Below are positions 57,467 through 64,000 of a stretch of DNA of 64,000 nucleotides, piece after piece. A model generated the notes under the pieces. It was not told the origin of the DNA. It saw only the letters and a program-made list of their open reading frames with translations, and made no database searches. Positions within the stretch are counted from its first letter, which is position 1. Each line of letters starts with the position of its first letter. Source of the stretch: Halomonas heilongjiangensis. GTDB taxonomy: Bacteria > Pseudomonadota > Gammaproteobacteria > Pseudomonadales > Halomonadaceae. The position numbers were made by a program, and so were the translations under genes. The stretch lies in contig NZ_PNRE01000033.1 in assembly GCF_002879645.1 (NCBI RefSeq), positions 1 through 64,000 of the forward strand, given 5' to 3'.

Positions 57467-58906
57467 ATGAGCAATGACGCTTCGACACCGGGCCAGCTGA
57501 CGCGAGTCCTGGCGCGCAAGGATGTCCTGGCCCTGGCCTTCGGCGCCATGATCGGCTGGGGCTGGATCGTGCTGACCGGCAGTTGGATCCAGTCGGCCGG
57601 CAGCCTGGGCGCCATCACCGCCTTCCTGATCGGCGGCCTGATCATCGTGCTGGTCGGGTTGACCTATGCCGAACTGGCCTCGGCGATGCCCCAGGTCGGC
57701 GGCGAGCACGTCTACAGTTACCGGGCCATGGGTCACTTCGCCTCCTTCCTCTGCACCTGGGCGATCACCCTGGGGTACGTGAGCGTGGTGGCCTTCGAGG
57801 CCGTCGCCCTGCCCACGGTGGTGGAGCATCTGTTCCCCGACTATGCGGTGGGGCACCTCTGGACCATCGCCGGCTGGGAGGTCAAGGCCACCTGGGTGGC
57901 CGTCGGCGTCGCCGGGTCGGTGGCGATGATGTGGGTCAACTACGTCGGCATCCGTACCGCGGCGCTGCTGCAGAAGGTGGTGACCCTGCTGATCCTGGTG
58001 GTGGGCATCATGTTCATCACCGGGGCCCTGTTCGAGGGCGAGCGGGCGACCATGGACCCGCTGTTCAATGTCAGCGAGGGGGTCGTCGGTGGCATCATGA
58101 TGGTGCTCATCATGGTGCCCTTCATGTTCGTCGGCTTCGACGTGATCCCCCAGGCGGCCGAGGAGATCAACCTGCCGTTTCGCGAGATCGGCCGGGTGCT
58201 GATGATCTCGGTGATCCTGGCGGTGTTCTGGTACTCCTTCATCATCCTGGGCACCTCGCTGATGCTCAACCCGGAGGCCCTGGCGGCAAGCTCGCTGGCG
58301 GTGCCGGATGCCATGCAGGCGGTCTTCCGGGCGCCCTGGGCCGGCAACCTGATGATCCTGGCCGGTATCGCGGGGATCATCACCAGCTGGAACGCCTTCT
58401 ATGTCGGCGGTTCGCGGGCCATCTATGCCCTGGCCCACTCGGGCATGCTGCCGGCCTTCCTCGGCAGATTGCACCCGACGCACCGCACGCCCACCAGTGC
58501 CATCCTGTTGATGGGCATCCTGTCGTGCATCGCGCCCTTCTTCGGCCGTCCGGCGCTGGTGTGGCTGGTGGTGGCCGGCGGGCTGGGGATCGTCATCGCC
58601 TACCTCTTCGTGGCGCTCTCCTTCGTGATGCTGCGCCGCCGGGAGCCCGACATGCCGCGTCCCTTCCGCGTTCGCCACGGCAAGCTCGTCGGGTTCCTCT
58701 CGGTGGCCCTCTCGCTGGGCCTGATCGCCATGTACCTGCCCGGCAGCCCCTCGGCGCTGGCACCGGTCGAGTGGGCGATGTTCGCCGGCTGGATGCTGAT
58801 CGGCCTGGCGCTCTATGCCTGGTCGCGCATGCGCTACGGCACCGACTACAGCGATCGGATGATGCATCGCGAGCTGGCCGGTTCGGAGCCTTACCCGGGT
58901 CGCTGA
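57467..58906 (+). CDS. APC family amino-acid permease
   Basis: A 479-residue transporter with about 12 helices. LALAFGAMIGWGWIVLTGSW is the helix 1 substrate and sodium/proton motif of the APC superfamily. YAELASAMPQVGGEHVYSYR and FVGFDVIPQAAEEINLPF are also typical. ATG 57467 has GGGAGG six bases away; an ATG at 57461 is too close to it. The substrate is probably an amino acid or related amine. It is monocistronic, ending in a hairpin. Confidence 0.9.
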   Translation: MSNDASTPGQLTRVLARKDVLALAFGAMIGWGWIVLTGSWIQSAGSLGAITAFLIGGLIIVLVGLTYAELASAMPQVGGEHVYSYRAMGHFASFLCTWAITLGYVSVVAFEAVALPTVVEHLFPDYAVGHLWTIAGWEVKATWVAVGVAGSVAMMWVNYVGIRTAALLQKVVTLLILVVGIMFITGALFEGERATMDPLFNVSEGVVGGIMMVLIMVPFMFVGFDVIPQAAEEINLPFREIGRVLMISVILAVFWYSFIILGTSLMLNPEALAASSLAVPDAMQAVFRAPWAGNLMILAGIAGIITSWNAFYVGGSRAIYALAHSGMLPAFLGRLHPTHRTPTSAILLMGILSCIAPFFGRPALVWLVVAGGLGIVIAYLFVALSFVMLRRREPDMPRPFRVRHGKLVGFLSVALSLGLIAMYLPGSPSALAPVEWAMFAGWMLIGLALYAWSRMRYGTDYSDRMMHRELAGSEPYPGR

Positions 58907-58934
58907 GCCCTTCCCGCCCGCAACTCGACAGCCC

Positions 58935-58952
58935 CGGCCCCGGTCGGGGCCG
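58935..58952 (+). terminator. Hairpin after the amino-acid permease gene
   Basis: CGGCCCCG (58935-58942) and CGGGGCCG (58945-58952) form an 8-bp stem with a very short loop, followed by CGTCGTTC. It is a possible terminator ahead of the TAXI operon. Confidence 0.45.
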
Positions 58953-59169
58953 CGTCGTTCATGGCGACGGCAAGCGGCTCTGCCTCGGGCAGCGTGCCGA
59001 GTGAAGCCCGCGTCGACCATCGGAGGATTGCCGAAAATCCCTGAAAACGTAGAAATAATGCCGTTGGCCTCACACGCTGAGGGCGTGCTAGCTTTCGACT
59101 AGGTGCCTTGCCCGCCCGGGTGCCGTCGACAATCACACAACAACCTGGTTCCAGGACCGGAGGAGTTCC

Positions 59170-60129
59170 ATGCAAATCGTCAAGTACGCCGTCGCTGCCT
59201 CGCTGATCGCCACGGCCCCGCTGGCCGCGGCCCAGCAGCTCTCCATCGCCACCGGCGGTACCGGTGGGGTCTACTACCCGATCGGCGGCGGCTTCGCCGA
59301 GATCATCAACAATCACCTCGAAGGCTACGACGCTACCGCCGAGGTGACCGGCGCCTCGGTGGAGAACATGGGCCTGATCATGCGCGGCGATGCCGACCTG
59401 GCCCTGGTGCTGGCCGATACCGCCATGCAGGCCTATGAGGGCAGCGGCGACTTCGAGGGGCGCCAGATCGAGAACACCCGTGCCCTGGCGTCGGTCTACC
59501 CCAACGCCGTGCAGCTCGTCACCCTGGCGGATTCCGACATCGAGTCACTCGCCGACCTGGAGGGAAAGCGCGTCTCGGTGGGGGCGCCGGGCAGCGGCAC
59601 CGAGCTCAATGCCCGTGCCCTGCTGGAAGCCAACGGCATCAGCTACGATGACTTCACGCCCCAGCGCCTCAACTTCAACGAGACCGCCGACGCCATCCGC
59701 GACGGTGACATCGACGCCGGCTTCTGGAGCGTGGGTCCGCCCACCAGCTCGATTCTCAACCTGGCGGCCACCCGCGACATTCGCCTGATCGGCCTCTCCG
59801 ACGAGGAGATCGCCAACGCCCAGGAGAACGAACCGGTGTTCGCCGCCTACGAGCTCAAGGCCGGCATGTACGATGGCATGGACGAGGCGGTGCAGACCAT
59901 CAGCATCCCCAACGTGCTGGTCGTGAATGCCGACATGGACGAAGAGCTGGCCTATAACCTGACCAAGCTGCTCTATGAGCGCATCGACGACCTGATCGCC
60001 GTGCACCCGGCCGCCAACGACACCACCGTCGAGTTCACCATGGAGTCCACGCCGGTGCCGCTGCATCCCGGGGCGATCCGCTACTACGAAGAGGTCGACG
60101 CCGAGATTCCCGACAAGCTGCGCCCGTGA
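59170..60129 (+). CDS. TAXI family TRAP substrate-binding protein
   Basis: A 319-residue periplasmic receptor. A signal peptide (about 1-21, ending LAAA) precedes QQLSIATGGTGGVYYPIGGG, the TAXI signature. ADLEGKRVSVGAPGSGTELN and the late HPAANDTTVEFTMESTPVPL, with LHPGAIRYYEE, complete the fold. GGAGGAG precedes the ATG. It heads a receptor-DUF1850-permease operon. The substrate may be glutamate-like or another small carboxylate. Confidence 0.94.
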   Translation: MQIVKYAVAASLIATAPLAAAQQLSIATGGTGGVYYPIGGGFAEIINNHLEGYDATAEVTGASVENMGLIMRGDADLALVLADTAMQAYEGSGDFEGRQIENTRALASVYPNAVQLVTLADSDIESLADLEGKRVSVGAPGSGTELNARALLEANGISYDDFTPQRLNFNETADAIRDGDIDAGFWSVGPPTSSILNLAATRDIRLIGLSDEEIANAQENEPVFAAYELKAGMYDGMDEAVQTISIPNVLVVNADMDEELAYNLTKLLYERIDDLIAVHPAANDTTVEFTMESTPVPLHPGAIRYYEEVDAEIPDKLRP

Positions 60130-60157
60130 TACGGAACCGCGACACGGGATGTGACGC

Positions 60158-60766
60158 ATGAACGTCGCATCGTTGTCGCGCTCGGCAAGCAAGCGCATGG
60201 CAGGGGGGGCGAAGACGTCTGCCCTGTCGTCGTGTGGCCGGACCTCAGGTATCTCCCCGCGCCGCCTGCTGGCGGGCGCCATCGCCGGGTGGCTCGGCCT
60301 GGGCGCCCTGGCGGCCGACGCCATCGACGGGGCGAAGCTGGCCGTGCTCGATGCATCGGGACACACCCTGGTCGAGATTCCCCTCGAGCCCGGCATGCGC
60401 TGGTGCCTGGGCTGGAATCACTCGGTCAGGAACTTCCCGGTACTCGACTGCTATCGCTACCAACAGGGGCGGATGGTGCTGGAGCGCAGCCATCAGCCCG
60501 ACTTCGCCGCGGGCCTGGGGCATACCCCGGGGCGTGGCGAACAGGTATCCGACGGGCGGGGCGGCTACTGGATAGAGAATATCGACGAGCCCGTCCCCGG
60601 TGACCGTTATACGTTGCGGGTCGGTTCGCCAAGCGTCGACCATCGCCTGCTCTGGCAGGCCGCCGGGAACGAGCACCGCGTCAGCCTGAGCGAGCTGGCC
60701 GCCGGCGAGCGCGTCACCCTGCACCTCATCAAGCCCGAAGCCCTACGCAAGCCTGACGACGTCTGA
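60158..60766 (+). CDS. DUF1850 domain-containing protein
   Basis: A 202-residue protein. After a variable N-terminal 45 residues and one hydrophobic segment (about 48-65), the DUF1850 part begins LAVLDASGHTLVEIPLEPG with WNHSVRNFPVLDCYR. The family is repeatedly found between TAXI receptors and fused TRAP permeases and is thought to be an accessory exported protein, with role unknown. The true start may lie further downstream, since the ribosome site at 60158 is weak. Confidence 0.8.
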   Translation: MNVASLSRSASKRMAGGAKTSALSSCGRTSGISPRRLLAGAIAGWLGLGALAADAIDGAKLAVLDASGHTLVEIPLEPGMRWCLGWNHSVRNFPVLDCYRYQQGRMVLERSHQPDFAAGLGHTPGRGEQVSDGRGGYWIENIDEPVPGDRYTLRVGSPSVDHRLLWQAAGNEHRVSLSELAAGERVTLHLIKPEALRKPDDV

Positions 60767-60777
60767 CGAGGAGTCCG

Positions 60778-62787
60778 ATGAACGAATCCAACAGCCCGCC
60801 CGTGACGATGCCCGGGGGCAATGCCATTCAGCCGCGCTTCGTGTTATGGCTGATCACCATCGTGGCGGTGGGGCTGTCCCTGTTCCAGCTCTACTCGGCG
60901 GGGGTCCAGCCACTGGGGCTGTTCTATCAGCGCGGCATTCACCTGGCGCTGATCATGATGCTGGCCTTTTTGATGTTTCCGGTATTCGGGCCCCACCGCA
61001 AGCGCGGCCCGATCGGCTGGCTGATCGATATCGCCTTCTTCAGCGGTGCGGTGATCACCGGGGGCTACCTGGTCCTCTACCTGGACGAGATCATCAGTCG
61101 CGCCGGCTTCTGGAGCGAAACCGATATCCGCGTCGCCATCATCGCCACCGTGACGGTGCTGGAGGCGAGCCGACGCGCGGTGGGGCTGGGCATGACCGTG
61201 ATCGGTGCCTTGGCCATCGTCTACGCCTTCGCCGGGCCGCGGGGCGAACTGCCCTGGCTGGCCGACTGGATGCCCGGCATCATGAGTCATCGCGGCTACG
61301 GCCTGGATCGCGTGGCCGGCCAGCTCTACCTGGGGCAGGAGGGCATCTTCGGCCTGCCGCTGGGGGTGGCGGCCACCTATATCTTCATCTTCGTGCTGTT
61401 CGGGGCCTTCCTCGAGAGCACCGGCGCCGGCAAGTTCTTCATCGACATGGCCTACGCGGCCACCGGTCGCCAGCGCGGCGGCCCGGCCAAGGCGGCGGTG
61501 CTCGCCTCGGCGGGCATGGGGTCGATCTCCGGTAGCGCCATCGCCAACGTGGTGACCACGGGGGCCTTCACCATCCCGCTGATGAAGCGCCTGGGCTACA
61601 AGCCGCACCAGGCCGGCGGCATCGAGGCCGCCGCCTCCACCGGTGGCCAGATCATGCCGCCGCTGATGGGGGCAGGGGCCTTCCTGATCGCCGAATACAC
61701 CAACACGCCCTACCTGGATGTGGTCAAGGTCAGCGTGCTGCCGGCGATCATGTACTTCGCGACCGTCTACCTCTTCGTGCACATCATCGCGCTCAAGCAG
61801 GGCATGCAGGGCATGGCCCGAAGCGAGCTGCCGCAGATGCGCGACGTGCTGCGCGCCGGCTGGCACTTCCTGCTGCCGCTGGGGGTGCTGGTGTGGCTGC
61901 TGGTGATGAACATGTCACCGATGCGCGTGGGCTTCTATGCGGTGGTGACCATGGTCGTCGTGGCGGTGCTGCGCTACACGTTCTGGTTCCTGTTCATGGC
62001 GCCGCGTGAAGGCAAGAAGGTGACGCCGGCGAGCATTCGCCGGGTGATCTTGGCCGGCCTGGTCAAATTGGTCGAGGGGCTCGAGCTCGGGGCGCGCAAC
62101 GCCGTGGCGGTTTCCATGGCCTGTGCCGTCGCCGGCATCATCGTCGGTGTGGTCGGCCTGACCGGGCTGGGGCTCAAGTTCTCCTCGATGATGATGGCAT
62201 TCTCGGGCGGCAACCTGCTGCTGGCCCTGGTCATGGTGCTGTTGGCCAGCCTGGTGCTGGGCATGGGCCTGCCGGTCACCGCCAGCTACATCGTGCTGAT
62301 CGTGTTGGTGGGGCCGGCACTGACCGCCGAGTTCGGCGTGCCGCTGCTGATCGCCCACCTGGTGGTGTTCTGGTACTCCCAGGACTCCAACGTCACGCCA
62401 CCGATCGCCCTGGCCGGCTTCGCCGGGGCGGCGATCGCCGGCAGCAAGCCCATGGAGACCGGCTTCCAGGCGTGGAAGTTCGCCAAGGGGCTCTACCTGA
62501 TCCCGCTCTTCATGGTCTACAACCCGGAAATCATCACGGGCGGGCCGCTGTCGGTGCTGGTATGGACCGCGTTCATCGGCTTCCTGGCCCTGGGGGCCTT
62601 TGCCGCGGCCCTGGAGGGGTATCTCTTCACGTGGATGTCCTGGCCGCTGCGCCTGGTGCTGCTGCCGGCGATCGCCGCGGCCTTCTACCCGAACCCGATG
62701 GTGGAAGTGGCCGGGGTGGTGGTGATGATGCTGGCCATGGGCGGCAACTGGCTGGCCAGCCGGCGCGAGGCGGTGGCCCACGGCTGA
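60778..62787 (+). CDS. TRAP transporter permease, fused 4TM/12TM type (TAXI system)
   Basis: A 669-residue membrane protein. It has a DctQ-like N-terminal part (about 1-170) and a DctM-like remainder, with SGSAIANVVTTGAFTIPLM, EAAASTGGQIMPPLMGAGAF and LGMGLPVTASYIVLIVLVG. GAGGAG precedes the ATG. It is the membrane partner of the TAXI receptor at 59170. It is related to, but clearly diverged from, the fused permease at 5082. Confidence 0.94.
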   Translation: MNESNSPPVTMPGGNAIQPRFVLWLITIVAVGLSLFQLYSAGVQPLGLFYQRGIHLALIMMLAFLMFPVFGPHRKRGPIGWLIDIAFFSGAVITGGYLVLYLDEIISRAGFWSETDIRVAIIATVTVLEASRRAVGLGMTVIGALAIVYAFAGPRGELPWLADWMPGIMSHRGYGLDRVAGQLYLGQEGIFGLPLGVAATYIFIFVLFGAFLESTGAGKFFIDMAYAATGRQRGGPAKAAVLASAGMGSISGSAIANVVTTGAFTIPLMKRLGYKPHQAGGIEAAASTGGQIMPPLMGAGAFLIAEYTNTPYLDVVKVSVLPAIMYFATVYLFVHIIALKQGMQGMARSELPQMRDVLRAGWHFLLPLGVLVWLLVMNMSPMRVGFYAVVTMVVVAVLRYTFWFLFMAPREGKKVTPASIRRVILAGLVKLVEGLELGARNAVAVSMACAVAGIIVGVVGLTGLGLKFSSMMMAFSGGNLLLALVMVLLASLVLGMGLPVTASYIVLIVLVGPALTAEFGVPLLIAHLVVFWYSQDSNVTPPIALAGFAGAAIAGSKPMETGFQAWKFAKGLYLIPLFMVYNPEIITGGPLSVLVWTAFIGFLALGAFAAALEGYLFTWMSWPLRLVLLPAIAAAFYPNPMVEVAGVVVMMLAMGGNWLASRREAVAHG

Positions 62788-62806
62788 CACGGCCCTCGAA
62801 CAGAGA

Positions 62807-62835
62807 AGGCCCGGCAGGCATGGCCTGCCGGGCCT
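62807..62835 (+). terminator. Strong hairpin terminator between convergent genes
   Basis: AGGCCCGGCAGGC (62807-62819) and GCCTGCCGGGCCT (62823-62835) are perfect 13-bp arms with a 3-base loop. It separates the TAXI permease gene from the convergent lipoprotein gene and is probably bidirectional. Confidence 0.75.
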
Positions 62836-62859
62836 CGGGGGCTGTCGTCGATGTGGCCG

Positions 62860-63270
62860 TTACTGGTCGTCGTCCTCGGTCGCGTCTGCGTCCTCGGCGG
62901 ACGTGTCCGCGTCATCAGCCATGGGCTCGTCTTCCGCGTCCATGGCGTCGCTCTCCTCGGGAATCTCGTCGGTCGCCGTGGCATCGGCCTCGGTGTCGAC
63001 GGCGGTATCGGAGGAGCCGGCGCCCGCTTCGGCCTCTTCCTGCAGCATGGTCTCCTGGGAGCCCTGGAGATCCTCGTCCGGCTCGTTCGCGGCCGCGTCG
63101 TCGTCGGTCATCGCCTCGGCCTCGTCGTCGCCGGCGGTGGTGAACTGCTCGTCGGCCGTGGTCTCGGTGGCCTGGTCGGTGGTGTCCATCGCCTCTTCAT
63201 CGGCGCTGTCACAGCCGGCCAGTGCCAGGGTGCCGGCGAGTGCAGCAATCAGGATCATGGAACGCGTCAT
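62860..63270 (-). CDS. Small, extremely acidic lipoprotein
   Basis: A 136-residue secreted protein. A signal peptide with lipobox LALAGC (Cys20) is followed by about 115 residues composed mainly of Asp, Glu, Ala and Thr, for example SADEEAMDTTDQATETTADE, with no predicted fold. AAGGAG precedes the ATG. The polyanionic mature part may bind cations or keep the periplasm or cell surface hydrated in salt; this is inference. It may be specific to halophilic relatives. Confidence 0.75.
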   Translation of the reverse strand: MTRSMILIAALAGTLALAGCDSADEEAMDTTDQATETTADEQFTTAGDDEAEAMTDDDAAANEPDEDLQGSQETMLQEEAEAGAGSSDTAVDTEADATATDEIPEESDAMDAEDEPMADDADTSAEDADATEDDDQ

Positions 63271-63369
63271 GGTGTTGTCTCCTTCCCGGGATAAGGCTCG
63301 TGAGGTGTCACGAGCGTCGTGTCATTGCCCAAGACTAAGGGATAGCCGGCCTGACAGAGCGCAACAAGG

Positions 63370-63385
63370 ATGCAATCGTTGTCGC
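63370..63385 (+). promoter_or_regulatory. PurR-box-like sequence upstream of purE
   Basis: ATGCAATCGTTGTCGC matches 12 of 16 positions of the gammaproteobacterial PurR site (ACGCAAACGTTTTCGT type), with the central CG flanked by GCAA and GTT. It lies about 137 bases before purE, the usual target of PurR. Confidence 0.35.
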
Positions 63386-63521
63386 CCGCCAGCGACAGTG
63401 GCAGGCGGCGAGGCTTTCCACGACCCGCGGGAGGCGGTATGCTGCGCGGTTTTCGGGCGGCTACGCTTGTAGCGTCGGGCCGTCGTTGCGTGTCGCGACA
63501 TCATCACCGGGGGAGTTGTCC

Positions 63522-64000
63522 ATGCAGTCGTCGCACCAAGCGCCACGGGTTGGCGTAATCATGGGATCGAAATCCGACTGGCCGGTCATGGAGCATGCCG
63601 TGGCGATGCTCGAGCGTCTCGGCGTGCCCCACGAGACTCGCGTGGTCTCGGCCCACCGCACCCCGGACCTGCTGTTCGACTACGCCAAGTCCGCCGCCGA
63701 GCGCGGCCTGCAGGTGATCATCGCCGGTGCCGGCGGGGCGGCGCACCTGCCGGGCATGGTGGCCTCCCAGACGCCGTTGCCGGTACTCGGTGTGCCGGTG
63801 GAGTCCAAGGCGCTCAAGGGCCTCGATTCGCTGCTCTCCATCGTGCAGATGCCCGGCGGCATCGCCGTGGGCACCCTGGCCATCGGCAAGGCCGGCGCCA
63901 CCAATGCCGGTCTGTTGGCGGCCCAGATCGTCGGCCTGCAGGACGAGACGGTGCGTGCCGCCGTGGAGGCCTTTCGCGCCGAGCAGACCCGCACGGTGCT
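63522..64000 (+). CDS. purE: N5-carboxyaminoimidazole ribonucleotide mutase (PurE), cut by window edge
   Basis: The first 159 codons of Pur[37 protein letters not shown] and the flexible loop [20 protein letters not shown] are diagnostic, and His/Ser active-site residues are in place (GSKSDW, SAHRT). It moves the carboxyl group of N5-CAIR to form CAIR in purine synthesis. GGGGGAG precedes ATG 63522. purK would be expected next, outside the window. Confidence 0.96.
   Translation, partial: MQSSHQAPRVGVIMGSKSDWPVMEHAVAMLERLGVPHETRVVSAHRTPDLLFDYAKSAAERGLQVIIAGAGGAAHLPGMVASQTPLPVLGVPVESKALKGLDSLLSIVQMPGGIAVGTLAIGKAGATNAGLLAAQIVGLQDETVRAAVEAFRAEQTRTV

Overview
The window comes from the chromosome of a high-GC, probably halophilic gammaproteobacterium, most likely Halomonas or a close relative. 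This is inferred from protein style, four TRAP transport systems, a very acidic lipoprotein and the gene families present; I could not run a search. No rRNA, tRNA, CRISPR array, IS element, transposase or integrase is visible.

Layout. 1-4.0 kb: catechol ortho-cleavage genes (end of catC, catA) and a DctPQM TRAP transporter. 4.2-9.1 kb: a lower-GC leftward block with a MarR regulator, a TAXI-type TRAP transporter and a metallo-beta-lactamase-fold hydrolase. 9.1-13.9 kb: tryptophan catabolism (kynA, kynR, kynU, a deleted formamidase remnant, a sodium-dependent transporter); its product anthranilate could feed catechol to catA. 14-24.5 kb: a glutamate-cysteine-ligase-like protein with a deacylase, katG, a LysR gene divergent from mmsA, a membrane diguanylate cyclase and an AhpD-like peroxidase. 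24.6-39.2 kb: a catabolic block with a TetR gene, FAH-type hydrolase, extradiol dioxygenase, DctPQM transporter, YciI protein, Tsx-like porin, a second mmsA-like dehydrogenase, a RutE-like reductase, then a LysR gene and a pirin/YcaC/pirin/ABM operon. 39.2-45.8 kb: an HNH nuclease, a hypothetical gene, a TPP-riboswitch-controlled transporter with tenA, a HigBA pair and ilvD. 45.8-56.7 kb: a selenium/selenoneine locus. 56.8-64 kb: a small HTH protein, an amino-acid permease, a second TAXI TRAP system, an acidic lipoprotein and the start of purE.

The most notable system is the selenoneine locus. egtD makes hercynine, an Ndh-SelD fusion makes selenophosphate, SenB makes the selenosugar and SenA joins it to hercynine. 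A PhnCDE-like transporter lies in the senA operon and probably imports a selenium oxyanion. The locus is interrupted between senB and selD by a TMEM175-LtrA gene pair, and a diverged copy of the selD 3' end remains beside senB.

The same architecture recurs on a larger scale. The catabolic block (about 24616-39204) is flanked by direct, diverged copies of one host junction, the 3' end of the peroxidase gene plus the 3' end of a hypothetical gene. Two insertions flanked by duplicated 3' ends of convergent genes, with no mobility gene, suggest single-crossover (Campbell-like) integration of foreign DNA.
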